From Spirosoma sp. 48-14 (GTDB lineage Bacteria; Bacteroidota; Bacteroidia; Cytophagales; Spirosomataceae), in assembly GCF_001898575.1 (NCBI RefSeq), contig NZ_MKUD01000081.1:29592-93591 (forward strand): a stretch of DNA of 64,000 bases, written 5' to 3'. Under the pieces are notes generated by a model. It was not told the DNA's origin, did not search any database, and worked only from the letters and a program-made list of their open reading frames with translations. This document shows, piece after piece, positions 34,660 through 44,794 of this stretch. The stretch's first letter is position 1. Each line of letters opens with the position of its first letter. Position numbers and translations under genes: made by a program.

Positions 34660-36810
34660 TCACTTCGGCGAACCAACCGTCGCTTTGCGGGCGATCTCCA
34701 CATCACGAGCGACATCGGGCCGTAGTTTTTCCCAGTGGAAATACCGTTTGGTATCGACCAGTACCCGTTTCCCGTCGGCCGGATACGAATAGGCGGCTAA
34801 AGGCATATCGGCATAGATGGGCCGGGTGATCCGAACCACTTCGTCCCAATACCCCAGCGCCTTTTCCAGATGATCGATGGCCTGCTGTTTGTTCGCTTCG
34901 CCACCCGCTTGCCGATAGGTTGCCAGCGCTACACCCCCTCTCAGCTTTTCGGCGAAATACAAACCCAGATTGGCCCATGCCTGGATGTCGGCTACCTCCT
35001 GTCGAAAAGCGGTATTTTTACCAACACGAATGGGTTCTGTCAGTTTCAGGGCCTTGCGGCTGTCCTGTTCCAGCATCTGCGCCAACTGTGGCGGGGTGAT
35101 TTTCCCGGCATCCATAGCCGTTTTAGCACCCATCGCTTTCACATAGGCGGCCACCGATACATACATCGTGTCGGCAGGGGGTTGGGCAATCTGACGATCA
35201 ATGGAAATGTACTCCATCACGCGTCGGTTGATCGACATGAACGCTTCGCTGTACAGGGAGAAATCCCAGGTAAAATCATACAGGGAGGCTATATGCAGGG
35301 GCGTTTTACCCACCAGTGCCGACGCATCCAGCAGTGAAGCAGCCGAAGGGCCAAAGCGCCGGACAAACTCACGACTGAACACGGTATTGGGCGTGTTCGG
35401 ATTATAGAGCAATCGCCCCCAAAGCTTATAGAACAACCACTGCCGTTCAAACGCATAGTGTTCGTCCTCGCCCGGTTCGCGTTTTGTGAAATAATCTTTA
35501 GCCGGGATATACCCTTCCGACCCAACGAAATACCCGCCTACATACGACTGACTATTAGTGGCCAGGTGCTTCCGAATAAAATCGGGTACGCCCCAGCGCA
35601 GACAGAAAAAATCTTCGTTGCGGACCATCCAGGCAATTTTATACTTCGTTGGCTCGGGCGTGAAATAGGTATCGTTCAGCTTGCCCCCGTGTACTTTTAT
35701 GAGCCGTGGCGACGAATGCCCGTGCGACCAGTTGAACTTGATTTCGGCCCAGATTGGCCCATCCAGATAGTCCAGCGCTTCCATCGCCTTCCGAGTCAGC
35801 AGTTCCGTATCGACGCTGGTAGACCCACCTACACGCGTGTTCGCTTCGAGCGGAACCCGGTGAATCAGCTTTGTTTTGCGCTTAGCCAGCCGGATACCTT
35901 CCAGTATCGTTTCGCTAAACCAATCCTGACGCTGCTGGGGCGTCATGCCGCCCATGGCCTCACCATGCGTGAACCCTAATCCCGTCAGATCAGGGTATTC
36001 TTCGAGTACCTGCTGAACGCACTCGCGGGTATAACGCTTGATAATCGCTGAGGTATCCGCAGCACCAAAATGGATGCGCTCGTCGGGGTTTTCGACACCA
36101 ACGTGATGGGCTTTGGCAAATTCTGGGCTCACAAAAATGTTCCAGTTGACCAGATAGGTATCAATCCCCCGTTCTTTTGCCAGTCGAAAAAGTCCCCGGT
36201 AAAATGTCTGCCAGTCGGTCAGTTCGTTATCATTGAATGGGCAGGCTTCGGGGAAGTTGCGGGGCCGGATCATATACGGAAACGGGTGCAGGTTCCAGAG
36301 GGTCAGCGCATTGAATCGATTTTCGGCCATCATATCCAGAAACGACTCCCAGAAATGTAAGTCGCGGCAGGTTTCCTGATGGAGCGTCATGGCATAGCCT
36401 TCCCGGTAGGGGTCCCAGGGCAGGTTGAACTTGATGGCCCGAAACGGCAACGCAGGTTTTTCCTGACAGGATGCGATCTGAGCGGGTGATACGCCATTGC
36501 GCAGGTCTTCCACAACAGCCAAACTCCCGTAAATAAGCCCGTTGGTATCGCTTCCCTCAACCAGTAATCGATTGCCGCTCCGCCGAATGGAGAACGCTTC
36601 TTTCTCAGCCTGTTTCTGGTTTATGGACAGAACGACCTCGTAGGCCGACGATCCTTTTTTAGCGCTCAGCCCCGAAGCCGCCTTCTCGATCTGGTGAGCA
36701 GCATACACGGCCTGTGGGATGGCCGGGTCGTAGCGAACCGTCAGCTTTTGCGCCAGAAGGAACGAGCTATAGCCGATAAGCAGGCTGGCAATAAGACCTA
36801 TTCTTTTCAT
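34660..36810 (-). CDS. Exported alpha-glucuronidase-like glycoside hydrolase, class A
   Basis: This 716-residue paralogue of the protein at 20957 has a Sec signal (1-20), an N-terminal alpha-glucuronidase-like domain with GSDTNGLIYGSLAVVEDL (about 86-103), and the barrel start at FRAIKFNLPWDPY (about 123-135). E284 lies in THGEAMGGM and NED at 398-400 in VRNEDFFCLRWG. The shared residues are candidates for an acid/base pair. It follows the class B gene at 36828 by 17 nt. The substrate may be the same glycan as for its neighbours. Confidence 0.75.
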   Translation of the reverse strand: MKRIGLIASLLIGYSSFLLAQKLTVRYDPAIPQAVYAAHQIEKAASGLSAKKGSSAYEVVLSINQKQAEKEAFSIRRSGNRLLVEGSDTNGLIYGSLAVVEDLRNGVSPAQIASCQEKPALPFRAIKFNLPWDPYREGYAMTLHQETCRDLHFWESFLDMMAENRFNALTLWNLHPFPYMIRPRNFPEACPFNDNELTDWQTFYRGLFRLAKERGIDTYLVNWNIFVSPEFAKAHHVGVENPDERIHFGAADTSAIIKRYTRECVQQVLEEYPDLTGLGFTHGEAMGGMTPQQRQDWFSETILEGIRLAKRKTKLIHRVPLEANTRVGGSTSVDTELLTRKAMEALDYLDGPIWAEIKFNWSHGHSSPRLIKVHGGKLNDTYFTPEPTKYKIAWMVRNEDFFCLRWGVPDFIRKHLATNSQSYVGGYFVGSEGYIPAKDYFTKREPGEDEHYAFERQWLFYKLWGRLLYNPNTPNTVFSREFVRRFGPSAASLLDASALVGKTPLHIASLYDFTWDFSLYSEAFMSINRRVMEYISIDRQIAQPPADTMYVSVAAYVKAMGAKTAMDAGKITPPQLAQMLEQDSRKALKLTEPIRVGKNTAFRQEVADIQAWANLGLYFAEKLRGGVALATYRQAGGEANKQQAIDHLEKALGYWDEVVRITRPIYADMPLAAYSYPADGKRVLVDTKRYFHWEKLRPDVARDVEIARKATVGSPK

Positions 36811-36827
36811 AACGAAATGATTTTCGA

Positions 36828-39599
36828 TCAGCCCTGGCGAACGAGTAGATACGGCTGGCTGGTCAGATCGGTATTGAAACCCGGATATAGCCAGGCGCTT
36901 CCCGTCGGTTCTTTCCCTTCCACAAAGTATTGAATAGGGTAAGGCGACTCGGTATAACTAGCCGGAATCGTTGCCTGATAGCCCTGCCCGACCCGTTGCA
37001 TATCGACAGACTCGTACCGTTCCGCCTGATTTACATGGCGATAGTACAGACGCACGCTTGCCGGTTGCCTATCGACCGATAGTTGGAGCGAAATTGGCTG
37101 TCCGGCAGCAAAGGACGGGGGCGGTGTATGACGGCAGGTAACTTTTGTACGCTGTGGCCTTCCCAATGCCTGCCGGATGGCTGCCTGTGCCTGAGCGCCC
37201 GATGCGCTTTCATTCCCCCCAGCCTGTTCCAGTTTGGTAGCCATAGCGGCAATATCCTGATCCATCGCCGGAAGGCGGTCGAGCCAGTGCCCGCGTAAAA
37301 ACGTCTGCTCGCCAACGGGTATGTCGGACTTATAAACGTCTTTGGCCAGATCAGCCACCGTCGCCCACGAACTTCGGGCCGAACGGTACGCTTTCAATGA
37401 CTGCTCCAGAGCCGCCCGGTCGCCGGTTTGTTCAAAAATGGCGTAGAGTACCCCCGCCCGGAATTTGCTGGCAAAAAACCGCCCCAGGCCAATCTGCATA
37501 GCCACATCAATCGCCATCCGTCGAAACTCAGCACGCTTGGGATCAGCCGTTTTTGCTTCCGCCTGGGTCAGATGCCGGTCGGCGGTAGCTGCGTAATCCT
37601 CCAGCCACTGGGCCGTTTCTATGGGTGTATATTTACCGCTGTGTTCACCCTTGAGCAACTCGCTGACGTATTGATTAATAGACAGAAATAGTTGTGGATC
37701 GAGCGGGCTCACATTGCCAAATACTTTGGGTGCGGGGGTGTCGTACAGGTGCTTATCGCTGCCATTGATGGTCGGATCGACAATGGGTTGATTGGTGTAC
37801 ATCTCGGGCCAGTAGGTGTTATTCCCCGCCGAGGTGCCATGAGCCGTGAGTACGATGGGTAAAATCCGGCTGGCATTGGCCAGTGCCTGTTCCACACCCT
37901 CACCGGCGGCACCGAACGTTTTTTGCAGATACCGGTTCCAGACCGCCGGGTTCGTGTCGGGATTGTATAGCAAACGACCGAACAGACGAAGGCTATACTG
38001 GTATTTTTCCCAATCCCAGCGTGGCTCCAGGCTGGCATCGGCATACCCACACCGTCCCCCGGCAATACCCGATCCACGTCGGCCTTTGAACGAAAGTGGT
38101 TCCATCAATTCGGCTCCGGCACTCCCGCTAAACCCAAAGGCCCGGGCATGAGCCGCCTGCGTCGATGGGTCGCCCCAGAGCAGAAGTCGTTGTGTTCCGG
38201 GCCAGATGCGGTGTATGACCCGATACGGTCGATTTTCTTTCAACAGATCGCCATAGCCATAGCGCATAAAACTCCGCGAGCCTTCGCTCAGGTTCATCAG
38301 GGTCGATGTCCTCTTTTTCGGGTCGGGTACCTCAAGGGCGCGGATGTCGGTCTGGTGATAGGGCATGCCCAGATGCTCGGCCCAGTATTTGGGCGAGATC
38401 ACGATGGGGAGCCTGGTACTAACAGCCGCATCGATCATTGCCTGATCCATCCCTTTCGAATGCATATCGATCTCGACCGTACGACCACAGGTGGCCACTC
38501 CGTCAAAGACCATCTGCCAGAATTTATAGCTTCCTTCGTTCACCCCGCTTTCGCCGTGAATGCGGAATGTTACCCCACTAATGGCCGGGCATGCCTGCAA
38601 CAACATCCGGACAGCATCCCGGCAATACGCACCATGATTTTCGGCTGTCAGTCCAGCAATGGTATAATTCGGTTTAGGGCTGTTGATCCATTCGTAGCCG
38701 TGCATCCACAAGCCCAGCTGGAACTGCATACCGCGTGCTACAGTTTGCTCGCTGATGAATTTCAGCATGGCCAGGTTCTGGTCCCGCTCAGCATCCGACA
38801 ACTCAGGCACGCGGACGTTATAGCCCGGCACCGAGAGTAAAAACGGATAGGCAAACAGGAAATAGGCATCGGTCACATTCCGAAGAAAATCATAGCCAAT
38901 GCCCAGACTGAGGTTGAATCGGTTAAATCGCTGGGTGGCCAGCATGGTCAGGTAGTTGGGCCACATGGCGCGGTCGTTGTACCAACCTTTGTCTTCTACG
39001 TCGCTGACAAACAAGCGATTCAGGCCCCGTATCGGATTAGCAGGCTGTTCCACCAGTACCTTTTGACTTCGTAAGGAGGCTAACGGCTGGGTCTCGAAAC
39101 TTACCCGGTCGGCCAGTTCAAGTGTGGCATAGACCAGCCCACGCACATCCTGTCCACATGCCAGCACAATCGATTTCCCGGCCGACTGCCCCATTACAAC
39201 CCCCAATGCTTCGGATACAGCTGGTACGCTGGCTCCCGCCGATTTAAGAACAGAACGGGCTACGGTTGCATCGGCTCCAGCGAGGACAATACACAGATTC
39301 CCGGATGTTGCCTGTGCCAGTTGAGTGCAACGCTGTACGGTAATGTTCCGGTTGGCGAGTGCCTGTTCCAGTTCGTTAGCGGCCCATTGCACCGGAGCGG
39401 CTCCAGCCACCGGATCGTCCGGATTGCTGACAATCGAAACCCCCGACGCCCATCCGCCTATCTCCGGCCATCCCGTGTTTAAGGTGGTGAGTCCCGCCAG
39501 TTTCAAAAAATGCCGCCGACTCAGTGGAGACGTCGCTGGATTGGTTTCCTGTTGCATACCTACTATAGCCTGTTCGTTATTCATTCCTTCTGAATCCAA
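36828..39599 (-). CDS. Tat-exported alpha-glucuronidase-like protein, class B
   Basis: The 923-residue protein begins with a twin-arginine signal (SRRHFLKLAG, about 27-36), unlike the Sec signals of its paralogues, which suggests folding or cofactor loading before export. The N-terminal domain has ACGQDVRGLVYATLELAD (about 147-164). The barrel has E350 in FRIHGESGV, followed by ISPKYWAEHLGMPYHQTD in outline and LLLWGDPS. A C-terminal beta domain follows a long helical part. The start is unsure: ATGs at codons 1, 6 and 15 are all in frame. It opens the enzyme part of block 2 after SusD and a REP-like element. Confidence 0.72.
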   Translation of the reverse strand: MDSEGMNNEQAIVGMQQETNPATSPLSRRHFLKLAGLTTLNTGWPEIGGWASGVSIVSNPDDPVAGAAPVQWAANELEQALANRNITVQRCTQLAQATSGNLCIVLAGADATVARSVLKSAGASVPAVSEALGVVMGQSAGKSIVLACGQDVRGLVYATLELADRVSFETQPLASLRSQKVLVEQPANPIRGLNRLFVSDVEDKGWYNDRAMWPNYLTMLATQRFNRFNLSLGIGYDFLRNVTDAYFLFAYPFLLSVPGYNVRVPELSDAERDQNLAMLKFISEQTVARGMQFQLGLWMHGYEWINSPKPNYTIAGLTAENHGAYCRDAVRMLLQACPAISGVTFRIHGESGVNEGSYKFWQMVFDGVATCGRTVEIDMHSKGMDQAMIDAAVSTRLPIVISPKYWAEHLGMPYHQTDIRALEVPDPKKRTSTLMNLSEGSRSFMRYGYGDLLKENRPYRVIHRIWPGTQRLLLWGDPSTQAAHARAFGFSGSAGAELMEPLSFKGRRGSGIAGGRCGYADASLEPRWDWEKYQYSLRLFGRLLYNPDTNPAVWNRYLQKTFGAAGEGVEQALANASRILPIVLTAHGTSAGNNTYWPEMYTNQPIVDPTINGSDKHLYDTPAPKVFGNVSPLDPQLFLSINQYVSELLKGEHSGKYTPIETAQWLEDYAATADRHLTQAEAKTADPKRAEFRRMAIDVAMQIGLGRFFASKFRAGVLYAIFEQTGDRAALEQSLKAYRSARSSWATVADLAKDVYKSDIPVGEQTFLRGHWLDRLPAMDQDIAAMATKLEQAGGNESASGAQAQAAIRQALGRPQRTKVTCRHTPPPSFAAGQPISLQLSVDRQPASVRLYYRHVNQAERYESVDMQRVGQGYQATIPASYTESPYPIQYFVEGKEPTGSAWLYPGFNTDLTSQPYLLVRQG

Positions 39600-39673
39600 T
39601 AGAACGCAGGCCCCAGCCTGACTTACCTATTTACGTTTAGATAGGTCCCGGTTCTGATGGCTTGGCGACAAAT

Positions 39674-39743
39674 TAGATTTCTCAAAGCCTATTGAACCGT
39701 TAGGTTTTGAGAAACCTAACCTGTCAGATTGAAGAATCTGACA
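39674..39743. repeat. REP-like composite hairpin element, locus 3
   Basis: AGGTTTTGAGAAACCTA (39702-39718) faces a degenerate inverted copy at 39674-39690 (15 of 17 positions). It is followed by a 22-nt hairpin (39722-39743) with 9-nt arms TGTCAGATT and a GAAG loop. The order of parts is as at 14023-14130 and 20751-20942. It lies between SusD and the glycosidase genes of block 2. Confidence 0.85.
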
Positions 39744-39796
39744 CCACATCGGAGACGTTTTCGCTCAATCACTCAATCGCTAATTCACTCAATTAC

Positions 39797-41266
39797 CTAT
39801 TCATAGCCCGGATTTTGGGCAAAAACGGCGGGATTACGAATAATTTCCAGCTCGGTCAAGGGCAGGGGGAACACCGTCATGTACGGCTTCATGCCGAAAG
39901 GCGCCATGACCGATAAAGCCCGCCCGGTACGGACCAGATCGAACCAGCGGTGGCCTTCCAGGTACAGCTCCCGCCGACGTTCCAGGTAAATCTTTTCGCG
40001 GGCGTCGTCTTTGGTTAAGCCAGCATGGGCAGGCACTCCCGCTCGCTGACGCACCTGGTTCAGATAGGTGAGTGCTTCGGTCGTTTTCCCATTTTCGTTC
40101 ATAGCTTCAGCCAGCATCAACAGCACATCGGCATAGCGCAGTACTTTCCAGTTGGCCGGACTGTCGTTATTGGCTTTCAGCGGGGCCATGTATTTCTTAC
40201 TGAACGAGGTAACGCCCGTAGAGGACAAGGCAACAAATTTCCCATCGGCACCGATAACGCCCGTAGCCACACTGACATCTTTTCGCAGATCGTTTGGCTC
40301 ATAGACCGCAAACATGGCGGCTGTTGGATTTCCGCCACTAGCCGCCGTAGCACCGGGCAGAATCCCATAAATGCGGGACAACTCATCGACCAGTGCCTTA
40401 CCACCCGATTGAAATTCGAGCGAAAATGTATTGGTAAACGTACTGCCCAGCCCCAGCCCACCAGCCAGGTACTCGATGTCGAAAATATATTCGCTGTGGT
40501 GCTCATCTTTGGTGTAGTCCCACAGGTCGTTGTAGTTTTTGAGCAGCGCATAGCCCAGCGTAGTCACCTCTTTCAGTTTATCTTCGGCTTTCACAAAATC
40601 TTTCCGGGTCAGGTACACCTTGCCTAACAGCGCTTTAGCAGCCCCTCGGGTTGCCCGTCCCACATCGGTTCCGGTATATTTTACCGGCAGTTTGGTTTCC
40701 GCATCCAGCAAGTCTTTGATAATAACCTCGTCGTAGATCTTATCTACTTTTTCACGGCCCGTTTTATACGCGTCTTCAATCGTAACGGGTGCTGTCACCA
40801 TCGGCACATCCCCAAAAATCCGAACCAGATTGAAATACGCCAGTGCCCTCAGAAACTTGGTTTCGCCGATGTGCCGGTCTTTATTGGTCACAACAGCGGG
40901 ATCGGCAGTGCCAATTTTAGCCAGAATCGCATTGGCGTTCGTGATCACACTGTAATACCCGCGCCAGCTAGCGAGCAGAATATTATCGCTGTAGTCGGTC
41001 AGGAAATTATCGACCCGGATGGATTCCAGCCCATTGGCCAGATCGTGCTTGGTATCGTCGCCCCGCAGGTCGCCAAATTGCCAGAAGTTCTGATAGGGCA
41101 CCCGAAAGCCACTATACACACCGACTACTGCATCCTGAAAGTCCTTGTCCGTTTTATACAGCACATCGACACTGACGGTAGATACGGGCGTTAGTTCAAT
41201 AAAATTCTTATTGCAAGACGTCATCAGGAGGAATACCAGTCCTACTGTGCAGGTTATACCTTTCAT
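39797..41266 (-). CDS. SusD/RagB-family surface glycan-binding lipoprotein
   Basis: The 489-residue protein has a lipobox (LLMTSCNKNF), the family-typical KLPVKYTGTDVGRATRG region in its TPR-like half, and the C-terminal RRRELYLEGHRWFDLVRTG and QNPGYE. It follows the SusC gene at 41295 after 28 nt, and the two should form one transporter complex. It is closely related to the SusD genes at 15535 and 49757. Confidence 0.96.
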   Translation of the reverse strand: MKGITCTVGLVFLLMTSCNKNFIELTPVSTVSVDVLYKTDKDFQDAVVGVYSGFRVPYQNFWQFGDLRGDDTKHDLANGLESIRVDNFLTDYSDNILLASWRGYYSVITNANAILAKIGTADPAVVTNKDRHIGETKFLRALAYFNLVRIFGDVPMVTAPVTIEDAYKTGREKVDKIYDEVIIKDLLDAETKLPVKYTGTDVGRATRGAAKALLGKVYLTRKDFVKAEDKLKEVTTLGYALLKNYNDLWDYTKDEHHSEYIFDIEYLAGGLGLGSTFTNTFSLEFQSGGKALVDELSRIYGILPGATAASGGNPTAAMFAVYEPNDLRKDVSVATGVIGADGKFVALSSTGVTSFSKKYMAPLKANNDSPANWKVLRYADVLLMLAEAMNENGKTTEALTYLNQVRQRAGVPAHAGLTKDDAREKIYLERRRELYLEGHRWFDLVRTGRALSVMAPFGMKPYMTVFPLPLTELEIIRNPAVFAQNPGYE

Positions 41267-41294
41267 AGTCTTTATTGGTTAATGTCGAAACGGG

Positions 41295-44200
41295 TTAGAA
41301 ACCAAAAGTCAGGCCCAGAATCAGGCTTTTCGGCAGCGGATAGTCGTTCATATCCATCCCCGGTGTGAGCGGGTTATCGCCATTGCTGACGTCGGGATTA
41401 AAGCCCTGATTCTTCGTGAAAATGAACGGGTTATTGGCATTCACATAAATGCGGAGCGAGCCGAGCTTCGCTCGTTGCACCAGCTTGTCGGGTACGGTAT
41501 AATTGAGCGATATATTATTGATACGCAGGTACGTACCCGTATCGAGCCAGCGCTGGCTATATTCACCACGCACGTTTCCGGTGGGCGCATCGTTCGGGCG
41601 CGGGGTATTGCCATCGCCGGGGTCCTGCTCCGATTTCCAGTAATTGTTCTGCGACGCAGCATTGCGAAAACGAGAGCGGGTGGCAAAGGTCGACCGACGG
41701 GCAATGCTGAGCAACTGGTTGCCATACACACCTTGCAGACTAACGCTCAGAATCAGATTCTTATAGGAAAAACGGTTTGTCATGCCGTAATAAAAATCGG
41801 GATAAGGCGAGCCCATAATGGTTTTGTCGAAGCTGTTGATCACGCCATCGGGCTTGCCATTGGCTCCGCTCACATCCACAAAGCGCAGGTCGCCGGGCCG
41901 GGAACGAGAAGCTGTCCCAGGACTGAAAACAGGTCCCCGGTCCACTTCGGCCTGATTCTTAAATACCCCGTCGGTGAGCCAGCCATAAAACATACCAATG
42001 GGCTGCCCGATCATGGTAATGTTGCCGCCCGAAATGATCGGATCGCCGGTCGGTCCTAGCCGCACCACCTCATTTTTGAAAGTCGAAATATTGAAATCGG
42101 TGGTCCATTTGACCCGGCTGGTGGTATTGACCGTTCCAATCGAAAACTCCCAACCCGTATTTTTCACCTCGCCAATGTTTTTGAGCGCCGTACTGAAACC
42201 CGTGATGCCCGGTGTATTTACATTGAGCAATAAGTTGGTATTGCGGGAAATGAAGTAGTCGATATTGAACCGAAGTCGATTATTGAAAAAGGCCGCATCG
42301 ACACCCGCATTCAACTGCTCCTGCGTTTCCCAGGTTAGCAATGGGTTCGACAGTCGGCCAGGGATAAAGCCCGCAATCGGGGTTTCGCCAAAGGGGTACT
42401 TCTGATAGCTGATGGTCGCAAACTGCTCGAAATTACCAATGTTGTTGTTCCCTGTTTTACCGTAACTCGCTCGTAATTTCAACTCAGAAACCGACCGCAT
42501 ATCGCGCAGAAAGGGTTCGTCAGACAACCGCCAAGCCAGAGCTGCTGATGGGAAAACGCCGTATTTATTGTCGCTCCCAAACCGGGACGATCCATCGGTA
42601 CGAATCGACGCGGTTACGTAGTATTTGCTGTTGTAGTTGTAATTGACCCGCGCCAGGTACGAAATCAGCGACCATTGGTATTGCTCGGAGGTTCCGTTGG
42701 TAATAATGCCACTGACCGCACTCAGGGTAGGTACGAGGTTGTTGGGGTACTTATTACTTGATAAGGTGTTCGATTCGCCCGTTTCCTGCTGGGCCGTAAA
42801 ACCCGCTAAGCCAACCAGATTGTGTTTGCCAAAGCTTTTGGTATAGTTCAGCGTATACTCGGTCAGCCAGTTGTAGGTGGCAACGGCGTTATCGGTACCG
42901 GAGGCCGGTTCGTTGAAAAGAGCGGGCAATTGGGGAACAAACCGCGACCCTTTGCTACTCAGCAGCGTAGCGCCCACCAGCACATTGAACCGCAGATCGT
43001 CAGTGATTTTATACTCGGCACTGATGTTGCCCAGTACGCCAATCCGCCGTTGCCGGTCTTTAACCTCGCGGGCCAGAGCCGCCGGGTTGTTGAAGTTCCC
43101 TACGGCTTCGAGCCCGTTATACCAGAAATAATCGCCATTCTGGTCATAGATCGGATAAAACGGGTTCACCGACGTAGCAGCGCCCATCACACTGAAATCC
43201 CCAGCACCTACCGTTACCCCGCTTGAGTTGACGTTCCCTTTGTCGATAAACGACGGGTTGAAGTTCACCTTCAGCGCCAGCCGGTTAGACAGTTTTGCAT
43301 CCAGATTGATCCGCAGCGAGTACCGTTTGAAATTACTGTTGATGATCAGCCCATCCTGATTAAAATATTCCCCACTGACTGCGTATTTGATGGCATCCGT
43401 TCCGCCCGTAGCCGAAAGCTGGTATTGCTGCTGGGGGGCCACCCGCAATACCTCGTCCAGCGGCTCAACGTCGGTAGTATTGCGACCTTCCAGCACATCC
43501 ACGATCAACTGTGGCATTTTAAAATTCCAACTGGTGGCAGGGCCTGTCACATTAAAGCCACCGTCGATATTCCGGTTTTTGACCCCATCATAAAAATACT
43601 GGGCCTGTTCGCGGGCAGTCATAAACTTGGGCAGCTTCGACACTTTTTGCAGTCCGTAATAGGCATCGAAGGTGACGCTGGCTTTACCCGATTTGCCCCG
43701 TTTGGTATTGATGATAATAACCCCGTTAGAGCCGCGAGAACCGTAAATAGCCGTTGCCGAGGCATCTTTCAGAATATCCAGGCTTTCGATATCGTTGGGA
43801 TTCAGGGTCTCGATGGTCTGGGTCGGAAATCCATCGACCACGTAAAGCGGTCCGGCACCGGCCGAAATACTGCCAATGCCCCGGATTCGGATCTGGGGTG
43901 CCGCGCCGGGTTCCCCGCTGACGGGCTTTACCTGTACACCCGCCACTTTACCCAGCAGTGCCTGATCGATCCGGGTAACCGACATTTCCTGAATCTCCTT
44001 GCTTTCGATGGTACCTACGGCCCCCGTCAGGTCTTTCCGTCGCTGGGTACCATACCCGACAACGACGACCTCATCCAGGGCTTTGGTATCGGCCTGTAGG
44101 GTTACGTTCACGGTGGTCATATTCCCGAGTGTGACCTCCTGTGCCTGATAGCCAAGAAACGAAAAGATCAACACCGGGTTGCCGTCGGGGACCTGAAGGG

Positions 44201-44771
44201 TATAGCGTCCATCTTTATCCGACGTAGTTCCTCGGGTTGTTCCCTTGATGACAATACTGACACCGGGTAGCCCCTCCCCTTTTTCATCGGTGGTGCGCCC
44301 GCTGATGGTCCGGTCTACTTTGGCCGATTCAGCTTCTTCATGCTTCTCATTGTCTGCCGATGCTGGCTCATCGGGCTTTCGGGCCATATCGGCCTGAGCC
44401 GACGTTCTCGGGCGTGACGACTCTTCAACAGGCGCTGTACCCCGCCGTACTACGTAGCCACCCTTCAATAGTTTTTTATACCGAAATCCATTTGGTAGCA
44501 GCAGTGTACGAAGATTTTTTTCCAGCGTAGCGCTTCGGTCGAGCAGACTGGCAGGCACCACGACCTGCTGCATCATGTCTTCTTCAAAAAGAATATCGAC
44601 CCGGTACATCCGCTGCAATTCCAGGAGTGCATCCTGCAGGCGCATGGTCTGGCTGGCCTGCTGGTGAAAAACGGGCGGCCTGGTATGCGCAGTAGCCAGT
44701 ACCTGGGCCACCGTAGGGCTGAATGAGAACAAAAAGATCCCCGAGCAGCCGGATAATAGCCACTTTTTCAT
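41295..44771 (-). CDS. SusC/RagA-family TonB-linked transporter with STN domain
   Basis: This 1158-residue transporter has a signal peptide (1-22), an STN domain (about 40-110), an unusually charged linker (about 113-152, rich in Glu, Lys and Ala), a carboxypeptidase-regulatory-like domain (about 154-228), DEVVVVGYGTQRR before the plug, and a barrel ending in LGLTFGF. FecR and ECF sigma genes lie directly upstream, so the STN domain probably signals substrate binding to them. This is the complete cell-surface signalling arrangement known from Fec-type systems. Confidence 0.97.
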   Translation of the reverse strand: MKKWLLSGCSGIFLFSFSPTVAQVLATAHTRPPVFHQQASQTMRLQDALLELQRMYRVDILFEEDMMQQVVVPASLLDRSATLEKNLRTLLLPNGFRYKKLLKGGYVVRRGTAPVEESSRPRTSAQADMARKPDEPASADNEKHEEAESAKVDRTISGRTTDEKGEGLPGVSIVIKGTTRGTTSDKDGRYTLQVPDGNPVLIFSFLGYQAQEVTLGNMTTVNVTLQADTKALDEVVVVGYGTQRRKDLTGAVGTIESKEIQEMSVTRIDQALLGKVAGVQVKPVSGEPGAAPQIRIRGIGSISAGAGPLYVVDGFPTQTIETLNPNDIESLDILKDASATAIYGSRGSNGVIIINTKRGKSGKASVTFDAYYGLQKVSKLPKFMTAREQAQYFYDGVKNRNIDGGFNVTGPATSWNFKMPQLIVDVLEGRNTTDVEPLDEVLRVAPQQQYQLSATGGTDAIKYAVSGEYFNQDGLIINSNFKRYSLRINLDAKLSNRLALKVNFNPSFIDKGNVNSSGVTVGAGDFSVMGAATSVNPFYPIYDQNGDYFWYNGLEAVGNFNNPAALAREVKDRQRRIGVLGNISAEYKITDDLRFNVLVGATLLSSKGSRFVPQLPALFNEPASGTDNAVATYNWLTEYTLNYTKSFGKHNLVGLAGFTAQQETGESNTLSSNKYPNNLVPTLSAVSGIITNGTSEQYQWSLISYLARVNYNYNSKYYVTASIRTDGSSRFGSDNKYGVFPSAALAWRLSDEPFLRDMRSVSELKLRASYGKTGNNNIGNFEQFATISYQKYPFGETPIAGFIPGRLSNPLLTWETQEQLNAGVDAAFFNNRLRFNIDYFISRNTNLLLNVNTPGITGFSTALKNIGEVKNTGWEFSIGTVNTTSRVKWTTDFNISTFKNEVVRLGPTGDPIISGGNITMIGQPIGMFYGWLTDGVFKNQAEVDRGPVFSPGTASRSRPGDLRFVDVSGANGKPDGVINSFDKTIMGSPYPDFYYGMTNRFSYKNLILSVSLQGVYGNQLLSIARRSTFATRSRFRNAASQNNYWKSEQDPGDGNTPRPNDAPTGNVRGEYSQRWLDTGTYLRINNISLNYTVPDKLVQRAKLGSLRIYVNANNPFIFTKNQGFNPDVSNGDNPLTPGMDMNDYPLPKSLILGLTFGF

Positions 44772-44794
44772 AGAGGAGACGGTTAGAGGTTTAG

